DNA from: Pseudomonas anatoliensis
Lineage (GTDB): Bacteria; Pseudomonadota; Gammaproteobacteria; Pseudomonadales; Pseudomonadaceae
Assembly: GCF_017976235.1 (NCBI RefSeq)
Contig: NZ_JACVHC010000006.1
Location: 372,001 to 436,000 of the forward strand
Direction: 5' to 3'
Length of the DNA: 64,000 nt
In this document: positions 35,946 through 46,547 of the stretch, in pieces
Numbering within the stretch: the stretch's first letter is position 1
Layout: each line of letters begins with the position of its first letter
Translations under genes and position numbers: made by a program
Notes under the pieces: model-generated
Databases searched by the model: none
Told to the model about the DNA's origin: nothing
Seen by the model: the letters and a program-made list of their open reading frames with translations, nothing else

Positions 35946-37127
35946 ATGACCCGTATCGGAACTCCATTGTCGCCAACCGCGACCCGCGTATTGCTGTGTG
36001 GCTGTGGTGAGTTGGGCAAGGAAGTGGTGATCGAACTGCAACGTTTGGGTGTTGAAGTGATTGCCGTCGACCGCTACGCCAACGCGCCGGCCATGCAGGT
36101 CGCGCATCGCAGCCACGTGATCAACATGCTCGATGGCGCCGCCCTGCGCGCAGTGATCGAAGCCGAGAAGCCGCACTTCATCGTGCCGGAAATCGAAGCC
36201 ATTGCCACCGCCACTCTGGTCGAGCTGGAAGCCGAAGGCTTCACCGTGATCCCGACTGCTCGCGCTGCGCAATTGACCATGAACCGTGAAGGCATCCGTC
36301 GTCTGGCCGCCGAAGAGCTGGACCTGCCGACCTCGCCGTACCACTTCGCCGACACCTTCGAGGACTACAGCAAAGCTGTTGAAGACCTGGGTTTCCCATG
36401 TGTCGTCAAACCAGTGATGAGTTCGTCGGGCAAAGGCCAGAGCCTGCTGCGCAGCGCCGATGACGTGCAGAAAGCCTGGGACTACGCCCAAGAAGGTGGT
36501 CGTGCCGGCAAAGGGCGGGTGATCATCGAAGGCTTCATTGAATTCGACTACGAAATCACTCTGCTGACCGTGCGTCACATCGGTGGCACGACATTCTGCG
36601 CACCGGTCGGTCACCGTCAGGAGAAGGGCGACTATCAGGAATCCTGGCAGCCACAAGCCATGAGCCCGGTTGCGTTGGCGGAATCCGAGCGTGTTGCCAA
36701 AGCGGTAACCGAAGCGCTGGGTGGCCGTGGGCTGTTTGGTGTCGAGCTGTTTATCAAAGGTGATCAGGTGTGGTTCAGCGAAGTTTCGCCGCGTCCGCAT
36801 GACACTGGCCTGGTAACGCTGATTTCCCAGGACCTGTCGCAATTCGCCCTGCATGCCCGCGCGATTCTGGGCTTGCCGGTGCCGCTGATCCGTCAGTTCG
36901 GCCCATCGGCTTCGGCGGTGATTCTGGTGGAAGGGCAGTCGACCCAGACAGCATTCGCCAACCTGGGTGCTGCGTTGAGCGAACCGGATACGGCACTGCG
37001 TCTGTTCGGCAAGCCTGAAGTGAATGGTCAGCGCCGGATGGGCGTGGCATTGGCACGGGATGAGTCGATCGAGGCTGCTCGTGCCAAGGCGACCCGTGCT
37101 GCTCAGGCTGTTGTTGTAGAGCTGTAA
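35946..37127 (+). CDS. purT: Formate-dependent phosphoribosylglycinamide formyltransferase
   Basis: A 393-residue ATP-grasp enzyme. The N-terminal binding region begins RVLLCGCGELGKEVVIELQRLGVEV; the ATP-grasp domain includes VVKPVMSSSGKGQSLL and the metal ligands in FGVELFIKGDQVWFSEVSPRPHD. It uses formate and ATP to make formyl-GAR, an alternative to PurN at the third purine step. Length is standard. It converges with an MFS gene across a class B REP pair. Confidence 0.97.
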   Translation: MTRIGTPLSPTATRVLLCGCGELGKEVVIELQRLGVEVIAVDRYANAPAMQVAHRSHVINMLDGAALRAVIEAEKPHFIVPEIEAIATATLVELEAEGFTVIPTARAAQLTMNREGIRRLAAEELDLPTSPYHFADTFEDYSKAVEDLGFPCVVKPVMSSSGKGQSLLRSADDVQKAWDYAQEGGRAGKGRVIIEGFIEFDYEITLLTVRHIGGTTFCAPVGHRQEKGDYQESWQPQAMSPVALAESERVAKAVTEALGGRGLFGVELFIKGDQVWFSEVSPRPHDTGLVTLISQDLSQFALHARAILGLPVPLIRQFGPSASAVILVEGQSTQTAFANLGAALSEPDTALRLFGKPEVNGQRRMGVALARDESIEAARAKATRAAQAVVVEL

Positions 37128-37141
37128 ACCGAGGCGCGTTC

Positions 37142-37207
37142 ATCGCGAGCAGGCTCACTCCTACAATTGGAATGCGTTCCCCTGTAGGAGTGAGCCTGCT
37201 CGCGATA
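37142..37207. repeat. REP inverted pair, class B, between convergent genes
   Basis: ATCGCGAGCAGGCTCACTCC.. and TGTAGGAGTGAGCCTGCTCG.. form an inverted pair with a 22-base spacer. It separates purT and the MFS gene and probably terminates transcription from both sides. Confidence 0.85.
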
Positions 37208-37215
37208 GCGATCTA

Positions 37216-38532
37216 TCAGGCAATCTGATTCAGATCGTTATTGCGCGTTTCCTTCAAGCACAGCACCGCGATCAAGCTGATCACCGCCGCTCCCGAAACA
37301 TACCCGCCGACATAACTCAAACCACCCATCGCCACCAGTTTCTGCGCAAAGAACGGCGCCGCCGAGGCTCCGACAATGCCGCCAAGGTTGTACGCGGCCG
37401 ACGCGCCGGTATAGCGCACGTGGGTCGGGAACAGTTCCGGCAACAACGCGCCCATCGGTGCGAACGTCACGCCCATCAAGAACAGTTCGATGCACAGAAA
37501 CAGCGCCACGCCCCAGGTCGAACCCTGGGTCAGCAGCGGCTCCATCAGAAACCCCGAAAGAATCGCCAGTACACCGCCGATGATCAGCACCGGTTTGCGT
37601 CCATAACGATCGCTGGCCCAGGCTGACAGTGGGGTCGCTGCGGCCATGAACAACACGGCAAAACACAGCAGCCCCAAGAACGTCTCGCGGCTGTAACCGA
37701 GGGTGGACACGCCGTAACTCAGGGAAAACACCGTCGAGATATAGAACAGCGCATAACACACCACCATTGCCGCCGCGCCCAACAGGGTCGGCGCCCAATA
37801 TTGGCTGAACAGTTCGACCAGCGGCAGTTTGACCCGCTCCTGGCGCGCCATGGCGTTGGCGAACACTGGCGTTTCGTGGAGTTTCAGACGTACATACAGA
37901 CCGACCATCACTAGCGCTGCGCTGAGCAGAAACGGAATGCGCCAGCCCCAACTGCGGAACTGTTCGTCATCCAGCGTCATGGCCAGCGTCAGGAACAGAC
38001 CATTGGCGGCGAGAAAACCAATCGAAGGGCCGAGTTGCGGAAACATGCCGAACCACGCTCGTTTGCCTTTCGGCGCGTTCTCCGTGGCCAGCAGCGCGGC
38101 ACCGCCCCATTCGCCGCCCAATCCCAGGCCCTGACCAAAGCGCAGCACACACAACAGAATCGGCGCCCAGGCCCCGATGGTGGCGTAACCCGGCAGCACA
38201 CCAATCAACGTGGTGCACACGCCCATCAACAGTAGCGAGGCGACCAGTGTCGATTTGCGCCCGATGCGGTCACCGAAGTGACCGAACAGCGCCGAACCCA
38301 ACGGCCGGGCGAGGAAGGCAATGCCAAAGGTGAGAAACGCCGAAAGCATCTGCGCAGTGCCGGATGTTTGCGGAAAGAACACCGGCCCGATCACCAGTGC
38401 GGCAGCCGTGGCGTAGACGTAGAAGTCATAGAACTCGATCGCGGTGCCGATAAAACTCGCCGTGGCTACGCGGGTGGCGGAGTTGGTCGGTTGGGCTGGC
38501 GTGGTTTCGCTGAAAGCGGTACTGGTCGTCAT
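37216..38532 (-). CDS. MFS transporter, metabolite:H+ symporter (MHS/ProP-like) family
   Basis: A 438-residue transporter with about twelve membrane helices. Motif A is present as FGHFGDRIGRKST after the second helix, and the N-terminus IGTAIEFYDFYVYATAAALV is typical of the MHS group (shikimate, citrate, proline/betaine carriers). No close substrate assignment is possible. ATG 38532 is chosen because AGGGA lies about nine bases before it on the minus strand. It stands alone between REP pairs. Confidence 0.85.
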   Translation of the reverse strand: MTTSTAFSETTPAQPTNSATRVATASFIGTAIEFYDFYVYATAAALVIGPVFFPQTSGTAQMLSAFLTFGIAFLARPLGSALFGHFGDRIGRKSTLVASLLLMGVCTTLIGVLPGYATIGAWAPILLCVLRFGQGLGLGGEWGGAALLATENAPKGKRAWFGMFPQLGPSIGFLAANGLFLTLAMTLDDEQFRSWGWRIPFLLSAALVMVGLYVRLKLHETPVFANAMARQERVKLPLVELFSQYWAPTLLGAAAMVVCYALFYISTVFSLSYGVSTLGYSRETFLGLLCFAVLFMAAATPLSAWASDRYGRKPVLIIGGVLAILSGFLMEPLLTQGSTWGVALFLCIELFLMGVTFAPMGALLPELFPTHVRYTGASAAYNLGGIVGASAAPFFAQKLVAMGGLSYVGGYVSGAAVISLIAVLCLKETRNNDLNQIA

Positions 38533-38751
38533 GCGGTGATCCCTGACAGTCATGAGCTCCGGTGGAGCGAATTATTATGGTTGAGCACCCAGGGATGTGG
38601 GATCAGGCGCGAGCGCTGTTTCGAGTAGGAACAGTCGTCGGAGTGAAGCGGAAATCGTCGAGATCCGTGTAGTGCGGGGTAAGCACAAGGTTCGGCGAGG
38701 CTTGGGTAAGCCGGCTGGATTATAGGAAGGTGGCTAACAATCAAACAAGAG

Positions 38752-38844
38752 TAAAAGATCGCAGCCTTCGGCAGCTCCTACAGGGGACCGCATTCCAAAA
38801 TGTAGGAGCTGCCGAAGGCTGCGATCTTTTGATCTTTTGATCTT
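38752..38844. repeat. REP inverted pair, class A, reversed arrangement, with tandem GATCTTTT
   Basis: The right unit ends GATCTTTTGATCTTTTGATC, i.e. an 8-base unit duplicated in tandem, similar to the hexamer growth at 23981. It lies between the MFS and CorB-like genes. Confidence 0.9.
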
Positions 38845-40086
38845 CTATCTGGCAGGCACCAGAGCAGGTACAGAAGAGGTATGCCAGATCAGCACCTTGC
38901 TCACCCGGTTCTCCTCGGTCTCGAGAATCTCCAGCCGATAACGCCCGATCTTCAAGCAAACAGCGCTTTCCGGAATGGTCTCCAGCGCCTCGGTTACCAG
39001 GCCATTGAGGGTTTTCGGCCCATCGCTGGGCAAGTGCCAGCCCAGGCACTTGTTCAATTCACGGATCGAGGCGGTGCCGTCGATCATCATGCGGCCATCG
39101 GCTTGTGGGTGAATGTGCGGATTATCGAGGCTGTGCTCGCTTTCGAATTCGCCGACGATTTCTTCGAGAATGTCTTCCAGCGTGACGATGCCGAGCACTT
39201 CGCCGTACTCGTCGACCACCATACCCAGACGTCGCTGCTGCTTGTGGAAGTTGAGCAGTTGCAGCTGCAGCGGTGTGCTTTCGGGCACGAAGTACGGCTC
39301 GTAACTGGCGGCTAGCAGCGCTTCGCGGGTCAGGTCGTCATCGTTCAGCAAGTGACGGATCTGCCGGGTGTTGAGCACGGCTTCAACCTGGTTGATATCA
39401 CTGTGGAACAGCGGCAGGCGCGTGCGCTTGGTGTTGCGCAGTTGTTCGATGATTTCTTCGATCGGGTCGTCGAGGTTGATACCGTCGACGTCACTGCGTG
39501 GCACCAGAATGTCGTTGACCGTAATGTTGTCCAGCGCATGGATACCCGACACCGGGTGCGCGCGAACCGGGTGCTCCGGGGCATCGTGACGATCAGTCGG
39601 CGCATCGTCTTCGCTTTGCTGCACGACCTGGACTTTGCGCACCAGCGGCGTCAGCAGCAAAGCGCTGATACGGCTGAACAGCCAGGCGAACGGGTAAACG
39701 ATTTTCAGCGGCACCGCCAGCAGCGAATTGCCAAACGCCAGCACGGCATCCGGATAACGCTGGGCGAGGGAGCGCGGGAAGTAATCGGCAAACACCAGCA
39801 ATACCGCACCGACACCCAGGCACGCCGCCCACGGGCCGTTTTCTTCACAGAGGAAAATCGCCAGTAGCGTGGCGATCATCACCGCGAGCGCACGGCACAG
39901 GGTATTGCAGAGGATCAGGCTGTCGAGCGGGAAGCTCAGCTTCGCCAGCGGTTTATCGCTGGCACGCGAGGCTGTGCGTTGTGCGAGCAGGTGCTGCTGC
40001 GCGATTTCGACGGCGGTAAATAGCCCCGACCATAAAACCAGCAGGATAAATACCGCGAGCATCGGCCCTATGGGCAAACCGTCCAT
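38845..40086 (-). CDS. CNNM/CorB-type membrane protein with CBS domains
   Basis: A 413-residue protein. A DUF21 membrane domain (residues ~1-150, three or four helices) is followed by a CBS pair around 190-310 (NDILVPRSDVDGINLDD.., GIVTLEDILEEIVGE) and a C-terminal CorC_HlyC domain. Members (CorB, YfjD) are linked to magnesium and cobalt efflux. It overlaps in transcription with ypjD, 12 bases away, and both sit opposite ffh, the same neighbourhood as in E. coli. Confidence 0.9.
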   Translation of the reverse strand: MDGLPIGPMLAVFILLVLWSGLFTAVEIAQQHLLAQRTASRASDKPLAKLSFPLDSLILCNTLCRALAVMIATLLAIFLCEENGPWAACLGVGAVLLVFADYFPRSLAQRYPDAVLAFGNSLLAVPLKIVYPFAWLFSRISALLLTPLVRKVQVVQQSEDDAPTDRHDAPEHPVRAHPVSGIHALDNITVNDILVPRSDVDGINLDDPIEEIIEQLRNTKRTRLPLFHSDINQVEAVLNTRQIRHLLNDDDLTREALLAASYEPYFVPESTPLQLQLLNFHKQQRRLGMVVDEYGEVLGIVTLEDILEEIVGEFESEHSLDNPHIHPQADGRMMIDGTASIRELNKCLGWHLPSDGPKTLNGLVTEALETIPESAVCLKIGRYRLEILETEENRVSKVLIWHTSSVPALVPAR

Positions 40087-40098
40087 TTATGCCGCCCG

Positions 40099-40911
40099 TC
40101 AGATGTGCAGAATGTATTCACGAACCAGTTTGCTGCCGAAGTACGCCAACATCAGCAGGCAGAAACCGGCGAGGGTCCAGCGAATCGCCTTGTGGCCGCG
40201 CCACCCCAGACGATTGCGGCCCCACAACAGCACGCTGAAAACGATCCAGGCCAGACACGCCAGCAAGGTCTTGTGCACCAGATGCTGGGCGAACAGGTTC
40301 TCGACGAACAGCCAGCCGGAGATCAGCGACAGCGACAGCAGCGTCCAGCCGGCCCAGAGGAAACCGAACAGCAGGCTTTCCATGGTTTGCAGCGGCGGGA
40401 AGTTCTTGATCAGCCCGGACGGGTGCTTGTGCTTGAGCTGGTGGTCTTGCACCAGCAGCAGCAAGGCCTGGAACACCGCGATGGTGAACATCCCGTAGGC
40501 GAGGATCGACAATAGAATGTGCGCAAGAATACCCGGCTCTTCATCGATGATCTGCACCGTGCCGGCCGGCGCGAACTGCGCCAGCAACACGGTGATCGCA
40601 CCCAGCGGGAACAGCAGCACCAACAGGTTCTCTACGGGAATCCGCGAGCAGGCGAGCAGTGTCAGGGCGATCACTGCCGCCGCGATGAGACTGGAGGCGC
40701 TGAAGAAATCCAGGCCCAGACCGATCGGGGTCAGCAAATGCGTGAGCAGGCTGGCGCTGTGAGCCACCACGGCGAGGACGCCGAGCGTAACCAGCAGGCG
40801 CTTGTTCGCCTTGGCGCCGGTGGCCAGACGAGTGCTCTGATAAAGGGTCGCAGCGGCATATAGAAGGGCGGCGGCGAGGGTAGTCAGCAAACTGGGTGAC
40901 AAGGGGAGCAT
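40099..40911 (-). CDS. YpjD-like cytochrome c assembly family membrane protein
   Basis: A 270-residue protein with about eight membrane helices (MLPLSPSLLTTLAAALLYAA start) related to CcsA/CcmC (cytochrome c assembly, PF01578). E. coli YpjD has the same place beside ffh and yfjD. No tryptophan-rich WWD heme-handling motif is obvious in it, so a direct role in heme delivery is doubtful. ATG 40911 is chosen because longer frames add non-membrane residues unlike the family. Confidence 0.85.
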   Translation of the reverse strand: MLPLSPSLLTTLAAALLYAAATLYQSTRLATGAKANKRLLVTLGVLAVVAHSASLLTHLLTPIGLGLDFFSASSLIAAAVIALTLLACSRIPVENLLVLLFPLGAITVLLAQFAPAGTVQIIDEEPGILAHILLSILAYGMFTIAVFQALLLLVQDHQLKHKHPSGLIKNFPPLQTMESLLFGFLWAGWTLLSLSLISGWLFVENLFAQHLVHKTLLACLAWIVFSVLLWGRNRLGWRGHKAIRWTLAGFCLLMLAYFGSKLVREYILHI

Positions 40912-41121
40912 AAATCCTGTTAGGCAAGCCCGAAAGGGGCTGAGTTTGGCATAGAACCGCCATGACACGAAAGACTCAGGAAGCTGACAGCGAGGTGTCC
41001 GCCAGACGCAGTCTTCGCTATAATCCGCGACCTGCCCACGCCGCAGGCTCGCCGAGCACATGTTGATTCCGGTCTGGGCCGCCATTATCCCGGTCTACAC
41101 AGGGCCTGAAAGGATCGCGCA

Positions 41122-42498
<1,377 letters not shown>

Positions 42499-42529
42499 AA
42501 AACTGGCCGGTCGTCGCACCGGCGCAGGC

Positions 42530-42545
42530 CCCGCAAGGATGCGGG
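42530..42545 (+). promoter_or_regulatory. Hairpin with AGGA loop, RsmA/CsrA-type site candidate
   Basis: Six base pairs, CCCGCA (42530-42535) with TGCGGG (42540-42545), close an AGGA tetraloop. The sequence CAAGGATG fits the CsrA/RsmA pattern CANGGANG. It lies in the ffh-rpsP spacer. A single site proves little. Confidence 0.35.
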
Positions 42546-42747
42546 ATCAACAGCAAACCCGCACTTGGCGGGAGCTGACTGGCCGTTTTCAACGACGGCT
42601 CTATAGCAAATCTGCATGGCGTCCGATAGGCCGCCGGAAAAAGACATTTGCAAAAGTCCGGATATTCCTTAGAATATGCGGCCTTTCGGGCACCTATGCC
42701 CGCTGTGCCTTTAGATTTGCAGCACCGACTACAGGAACGATGTTCAC

Positions 42748-42999
42748 ATGCTAACAATCCGTCTTGCCCTTGGCGGCTCCAAAAAGCGCCCGTTTTACCA
42801 CCTGACCGTAACCGACTCGCGTAACCCGCGTGACGGTTCCCACAAAGAACAGGTTGGTTTCTTCAACCCTGTTGCCCGTGGTCAGGAAATCCGTCTGTCC
42901 GTGAACCAAGAGCGCGTAGCCTACTGGCTGAGCGTTGGTGCACAACCTTCTGAGCGTGTTGCTCAGTTGTTGAAGGAAACTGCCAAGGCTGCGGCCTGA
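42748..42999 (+). CDS. rpsP: 30S ribosomal protein S16
   Basis: An 83-residue ribosomal protein, MLTIRLALGGSKKRPFYHLT, the standard S16 opening. It binds 16S rRNA early in 30S assembly. It heads the rpsP-rimM-trmD-rplS operon, found in the same order in E. coli. The spacer to rimM is five bases, which suggests coupled translation. Confidence 0.99.
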   Translation: MLTIRLALGGSKKRPFYHLTVTDSRNPRDGSHKEQVGFFNPVARGQEIRLSVNQERVAYWLSVGAQPSERVAQLLKETAKAAA

Positions 43000-43004
43000 G
43001 CAAT

Positions 43005-43541
43005 ATGAACGCGACGCCTGCTGTTGCCGATGATTTGATCGTTATTGGCAAAATTTATTCTGTTCATGGCGTTCGCGGCGAAGTGAAGGTTTATTCCTTT
43101 ACTGATCCGACTGAAAACCTGTTGCAGTACAAAACCTGGACGCTCAAGCGCGAAGGTAATGTGAAACAGGTTGAGCTGGTCAGTGGACGCGGGAGCGACA
43201 AGTTCCTGGTCGCAAAGCTCAAGGGTCTTGATGATCGTGAAGAAGCTCGTCTTCTGGCCGGTTATGAGATCTGCGTGCCGCGCAACCTGTTCGCTGAATT
43301 GACCGACGGTGAGTACTACTGGTACCAACTCGAAGGTCTGAAGGTCATCGACACCCTTGGGCAATTGCTCGGGAAAATCGATCATCTTCTGGAAACCGGC
43401 GCCAATGATGTAATGGTAGTCAAGCCTTGCGCTGGCAGCCTGGATGATCGCGAACGCCTGTTGCCCTATACGGAGCAATGCGTGTTGGCAGTCGACCTCG
43501 CAGCGGGCGAGATGAAGGTGGATTGGGACGCGGACTTCTAA
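43005..43541 (+). CDS. rimM: Ribosome maturation factor RimM
   Basis: A 178-residue protein with an N-terminal RimM domain (VIGKIYSVHGVRGEVKVYSF) and a C-terminal PRC barrel (DGEYYWYQLEGLKVID). It helps assemble the head of the 30S subunit with S19. It follows rpsP by five bases and is followed by trmD across two bases. Confidence 0.97.
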   Translation: MNATPAVADDLIVIGKIYSVHGVRGEVKVYSFTDPTENLLQYKTWTLKREGNVKQVELVSGRGSDKFLVAKLKGLDDREEARLLAGYEICVPRNLFAELTDGEYYWYQLEGLKVIDTLGQLLGKIDHLLETGANDVMVVKPCAGSLDDRERLLPYTEQCVLAVDLAAGEMKVDWDADF

Positions 43542-43543
43542 GC

Positions 43544-44296
43544 GTGGCTAACTTGCGCGTAGAAGTGATCAGTTTGTTTCCCGAGATGTTTTCCGCCATT
43601 GGCGACTACGGCATCACCAGTCGTGCGGTCAAACAGGGGCTCTTGCAGCTGACCTGTTGGAATCCGCGAGATTACACGACGGATCGGCATCACACTGTGG
43701 ACGATCGCCCGTTTGGCGGTGGTCCGGGCATGGTGATGAAGATCAAGCCCCTGGAAGATGCGCTGGCTCAGGCCAAGGCAGCAGCCGGGGAGGAGGCGAA
43801 GGTTATTTACCTGTCCCCCCAAGGCCGTCAACTGAATCAGTCGGCGGTACGCGAGTTGGCACAATCGGATGCATTGATCCTGATTGCCGGCCGCTATGAA
43901 GGCATTGACGAGCGCTTTATTGAGGCTCATGTCGATGAAGAGTGGTCGATTGGCGACTATGTACTGTCTGGCGGTGAGCTGCCGGCCATGGTCCTGATCG
44001 ATGCGGTTACACGGCTGCTGCCTGGAGCTTTAGGGCATGCGGACTCCGCTGAGGAAGATTCCTTTACGGATGGTTTGCTGGATTGCCCGCACTACACCCG
44101 ACCTGAGGTGTATGCGGATCAGCGTGTTCCCGACGTGTTGCTAAGTGGCAATCACGCGCATATCCGGCGTTGGCGTTTACAGCAGTCCCTTGGTAGGACC
44201 TATGAACGACGCGCCGATCTTCTGGAAAGCCGCTCGCTTTCTGGAGAAGAGAAGAAGCTGCTCGAGGAATACATCCGCGAGCGGGACGATAGTTAA
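43544..44296 (+). CDS. trmD: tRNA (guanine-37-N1)-methyltransferase
   Basis: A 250-residue SPOUT-family enzyme. The start GTG at 43544 (VANLRVEVISLFPEMF) is two bases after the rimM stop. The trefoil-knot region is IAGRYEGIDERFIEAHVDEE and LSGGELPAMVLIDAVTRLLP. It methylates G37 next to the anticodon and prevents frameshifting. No independent ribosome site is strong, so translation is probably coupled to rimM. Confidence 0.97.
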   Translation: MANLRVEVISLFPEMFSAIGDYGITSRAVKQGLLQLTCWNPRDYTTDRHHTVDDRPFGGGPGMVMKIKPLEDALAQAKAAAGEEAKVIYLSPQGRQLNQSAVRELAQSDALILIAGRYEGIDERFIEAHVDEEWSIGDYVLSGGELPAMVLIDAVTRLLPGALGHADSAEEDSFTDGLLDCPHYTRPEVYADQRVPDVLLSGNHAHIRRWRLQQSLGRTYERRADLLESRSLSGEEKKLLEEYIRERDDS

Positions 44297-44341
44297 CAAC
44301 GTATCGATGGTAGATCAGTTGATTTACCTTAGGAGCACAGC

Positions 44342-44692
44342 ATGACCAACAAAATCATCCTTGCACTCGAAGCAGAGCAGATGACCAAAGAAATCCCTAC
44401 CTTTGCCCCAGGCGACACCATTGTCGTTCAGGTGAAAGTGAAGGAAGGCGATCGTTCCCGTCTGCAAGCGTTCGAAGGCGTTGTTATCGCCAAGCGTAAC
44501 CGCGGCGTGAACAGTGCGTTCACCGTACGTAAAATCTCCAACGGTGTTGGCGTAGAACGTACTTTCCAGACCTACTCCCCGCAGATCGACAGCATGGCTG
44601 TCAAACGTCGCGGTGACGTACGTAAAGCCAAGCTGTACTACCTGCGCGACCTGTCGGGCAAAGCAGCTCGCATCAAGGAAAAACTGGCTTAA
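44342..44692 (+). CDS. rplS: 50S ribosomal protein L19
   Basis: A 116-residue ribosomal protein, [20 protein letters not shown]19 sits at the subunit interface of the 50S. TTAGGAG precedes the ATG. It is the last gene of the rpsP operon, followed by a strong terminator. Confidence 0.99.
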
Positions 44693-44710
44693 GTCCAGCT
44701 TCCGATGCAG

Positions 44711-44738
44711 AAAAAAGCAGCCTTCGGGCTGCTTTTTT
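44711..44738 (+). terminator. Terminator of the rpsP-rimM-trmD-rplS operon
   Basis: AAAAAAGCAGCC pairs with GGCTGCTTTTTT around a TTCG loop. It is a very stable stem with a T tail, 18 bases after rplS. Confidence 0.95.
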
Positions 44739-44764
44739 GTTGCCCGAAATTCACCAATCCCCCC

Positions 44765-44800
44765 TGTAGGAGCTGCCGAAGGCTGCGATCTGTTGATCTT
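44765..44800 (+). repeat. Single REP unit, class A
   Basis: TGTAGGAGCTGCCGAAGGCT followed by GCGATCTGTTGAT, one base changed. It lies between rplS and the thioesterase gene. Confidence 0.85.
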
Positions 44801-44841
44801 GCTTTTCATTCGGAAGCCCGTCACACAAGAGCAGTAACCCC

Positions 44842-45255
44842 ATGACCCCGCGCGACCAGGAAATCGAACGCCGCACCGAACTCTCGGTGACCCGCGTAAC
44901 CAAAGCCGTCTTTCCGCCGACCACCAACCACCACAACACGCTGTTCGGCGGCACTGCGCTGGCATGGATGGATGAAGTGTCGTTCATTACCGCCACGCGT
45001 TTCTGCCGCTTGCCACTGGTGACCGTGTCCACTGACCGCATCGACTTCAATCATGCGATCCCGGCGGGCTCGATCGTTGAGCTGGTGGGGAAGGTGATCA
45101 AGGTCGGCAACACCAGCCTCAAGGTCGAGGTAGAAGTGTTTGTTGAAAGCATGAGCTGCGACGGTCGCGAGAAAGCGATTCATGGCCAGTTCAGCTTTGT
45201 CGCCATTGATGATGACAAGCGACCGGTGCCGGTGCTTCCGGGTTTTGCCGGCTGA
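44842..45255 (+). CDS. Acyl-CoA thioesterase, hotdog fold
   Basis: A 137-residue hotdog protein. The active-site region NHHNTLFGGTALAWMDEVSF includes the conserved Asp/Glu and is followed by TVSTDRIDFNHAIPAGSIVE, typical of the YciA/acot-type thioesterases. It hydrolyses acyl-CoAs; chain length is unknown. It lies between the rpsP operon and xerD and is followed by about 70 bases of spacer. Confidence 0.9.
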   Translation: MTPRDQEIERRTELSVTRVTKAVFPPTTNHHNTLFGGTALAWMDEVSFITATRFCRLPLVTVSTDRIDFNHAIPAGSIVELVGKVIKVGNTSLKVEVEVFVESMSCDGREKAIHGQFSFVAIDDDKRPVPVLPGFAG

Positions 45256-45324
45256 GTGTTCCGTGATCGGTTGCTCTGTGAAAGACTGTCGACCACCCGC
45301 AGTTGCTGCCTGACTTGAGCCTTT

Positions 45325-46221
45325 ATGCCTGCCATCGACCATCCGCAGATTGACCAATTCCTCGACGCTTTATGGCTTGAAAAAGGCCTGTCCGATAACA
45401 CCCGCGATGCCTACCGCAGCGATCTGGCGCTGTTCAACGGCTGGCTGCAGGAAAAGAACCTGGAGCTGATCAGCGCCGGTCGTGAGCTTATTCTCGATCA
45501 CCTGTCCTGGCGTCTGGAGCAGAATTACAAGCCACGCTCTACCGCCAGATTTCTCTCCGGCGTGCGTGGCTTTTATCGGTATTTGCTGCGAGAAAAGATC
45601 ATCACCGTTGACCCGACGTTACGCATCGACATGCCCCAACTGGGTAGGCCGCTGCCCAAGTCGCTGTCGGAAGCGGACGTCGAGGCGCTGCTGAAGGCGC
45701 CGGATCTGAGCGAAGCCATCGGCCAGCGCGACCGCGCCATGCTTGAAGTGCTCTATGCCTGTGGTCTGCGGGTCACCGAGTTGATCAGTCTGACGCTCGA
45801 ACAGGTCAACCTGCGTCAGGGCGTGCTGCGGGTGATGGGCAAGGGCAGCAAGGAGCGGCTGGTGCCGATGGGCGAGGAGGCGATTGTCTGGGTCGAGCGT
45901 TACATGCGGGACGGTCGCAGCGAGTTGCTCGGCGGCCGGCCCAGTGACGTGCTGTTTCCCAGTCAGCGGGGTGAGCAGATGACTCGTCAGACCTTCTGGC
46001 ACCGGATCAAGCATCAGGCCAAGGTCGCGGGGATCGGCAAGTCGCTGTCGCCGCACACCTTGCGGCATGCGTTCGCCACCCATTTGCTCAACCATGGCGC
46101 GGATTTGCGCGTGGTGCAGATGTTGCTCGGGCACAGCGATCTGTCGACCACGCAGATCTACACCCACGTCGCCCGCGCTCGATTGCAGGACCTGCACGCC
46201 AAACACCACCCAAGAGGCTGA
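45325..46221 (+). CDS. xerD: Site-specific tyrosine recombinase XerD
   Basis: A 298-residue recombinase. Catalytic residues are in place: Arg149 (ACGLRVTELISL), the Lys in GKGSKERLVP, HxxR in SPHTLRHAFATHLL, and Tyr279 in TTQIYTHV. With XerC it resolves chromosome dimers at dif under FtsK control. It is the chromosomal XerD, not a phage integrase: it sits in the conserved xerD-dsbC-hom-thrC order and has no att-like repeats near it. Confidence 0.97.
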   Translation: MPAIDHPQIDQFLDALWLEKGLSDNTRDAYRSDLALFNGWLQEKNLELISAGRELILDHLSWRLEQNYKPRSTARFLSGVRGFYRYLLREKIITVDPTLRIDMPQLGRPLPKSLSEADVEALLKAPDLSEAIGQRDRAMLEVLYACGLRVTELISLTLEQVNLRQGVLRVMGKGSKERLVPMGEEAIVWVERYMRDGRSELLGGRPSDVLFPSQRGEQMTRQTFWHRIKHQAKVAGIGKSLSPHTLRHAFATHLLNHGADLRVVQMLLGHSDLSTTQIYTHVARARLQDLHAKHHPRG

Positions 46222-46250
46222 TGCAGGTTCCAATGTTGGAATGCTGACCT

Positions 46251-46382
46251 GTGGTGAGGGGATTTATCCCCGTTCGGCGACGAAGTCGTCGCAAAACCAG
46301 TCAACGCGGTTTGCCTGACTGAATGATGGCGGATGGTTTTGGCGCTGCTTCGCAACCCATCGGGGATAAATCCCCTCGCCAC
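46251..46382. repeat. REP inverted pair, class D, between xerD and dsbC
   Basis: GTGGTGAGGGGATTTATCCCC.. on the left is repeated inverted as ..GGGGATAAATCCCCTCGCCAC on the right, with further matching inside (GTCGTCGCAAAACCAG type). The spacer of the two units is about 40 bases. It fills most of the 326-base gap before dsbC; a SD CAGGA at 46537-46541 precedes dsbC. Confidence 0.8.
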
Positions 46383-46547
46383 GCTGAGGATTGCCAATCG
46401 AGCATCACAGTTTCTCTGGCATCCAGCGCATTCGGCCACCGTGACCTTATGTGTTAGGCTTTGCCGGTTTGCACGATGGACGGTTATGACCCGGTGTTTC
46501 GGCACGGGCGTTCTGATCGATCCATTTGTCCGCCTTCAGGAGTTCTC

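Noticed and set aside
45325..46221. XerD as a phage or island integrase with an attachment site nearby
   Set aside because: It lies in the conserved xerD-dsbC-hom-thrC order, and no tRNA or direct repeat adjoins it; the repeat downstream is an inverted REP pair.
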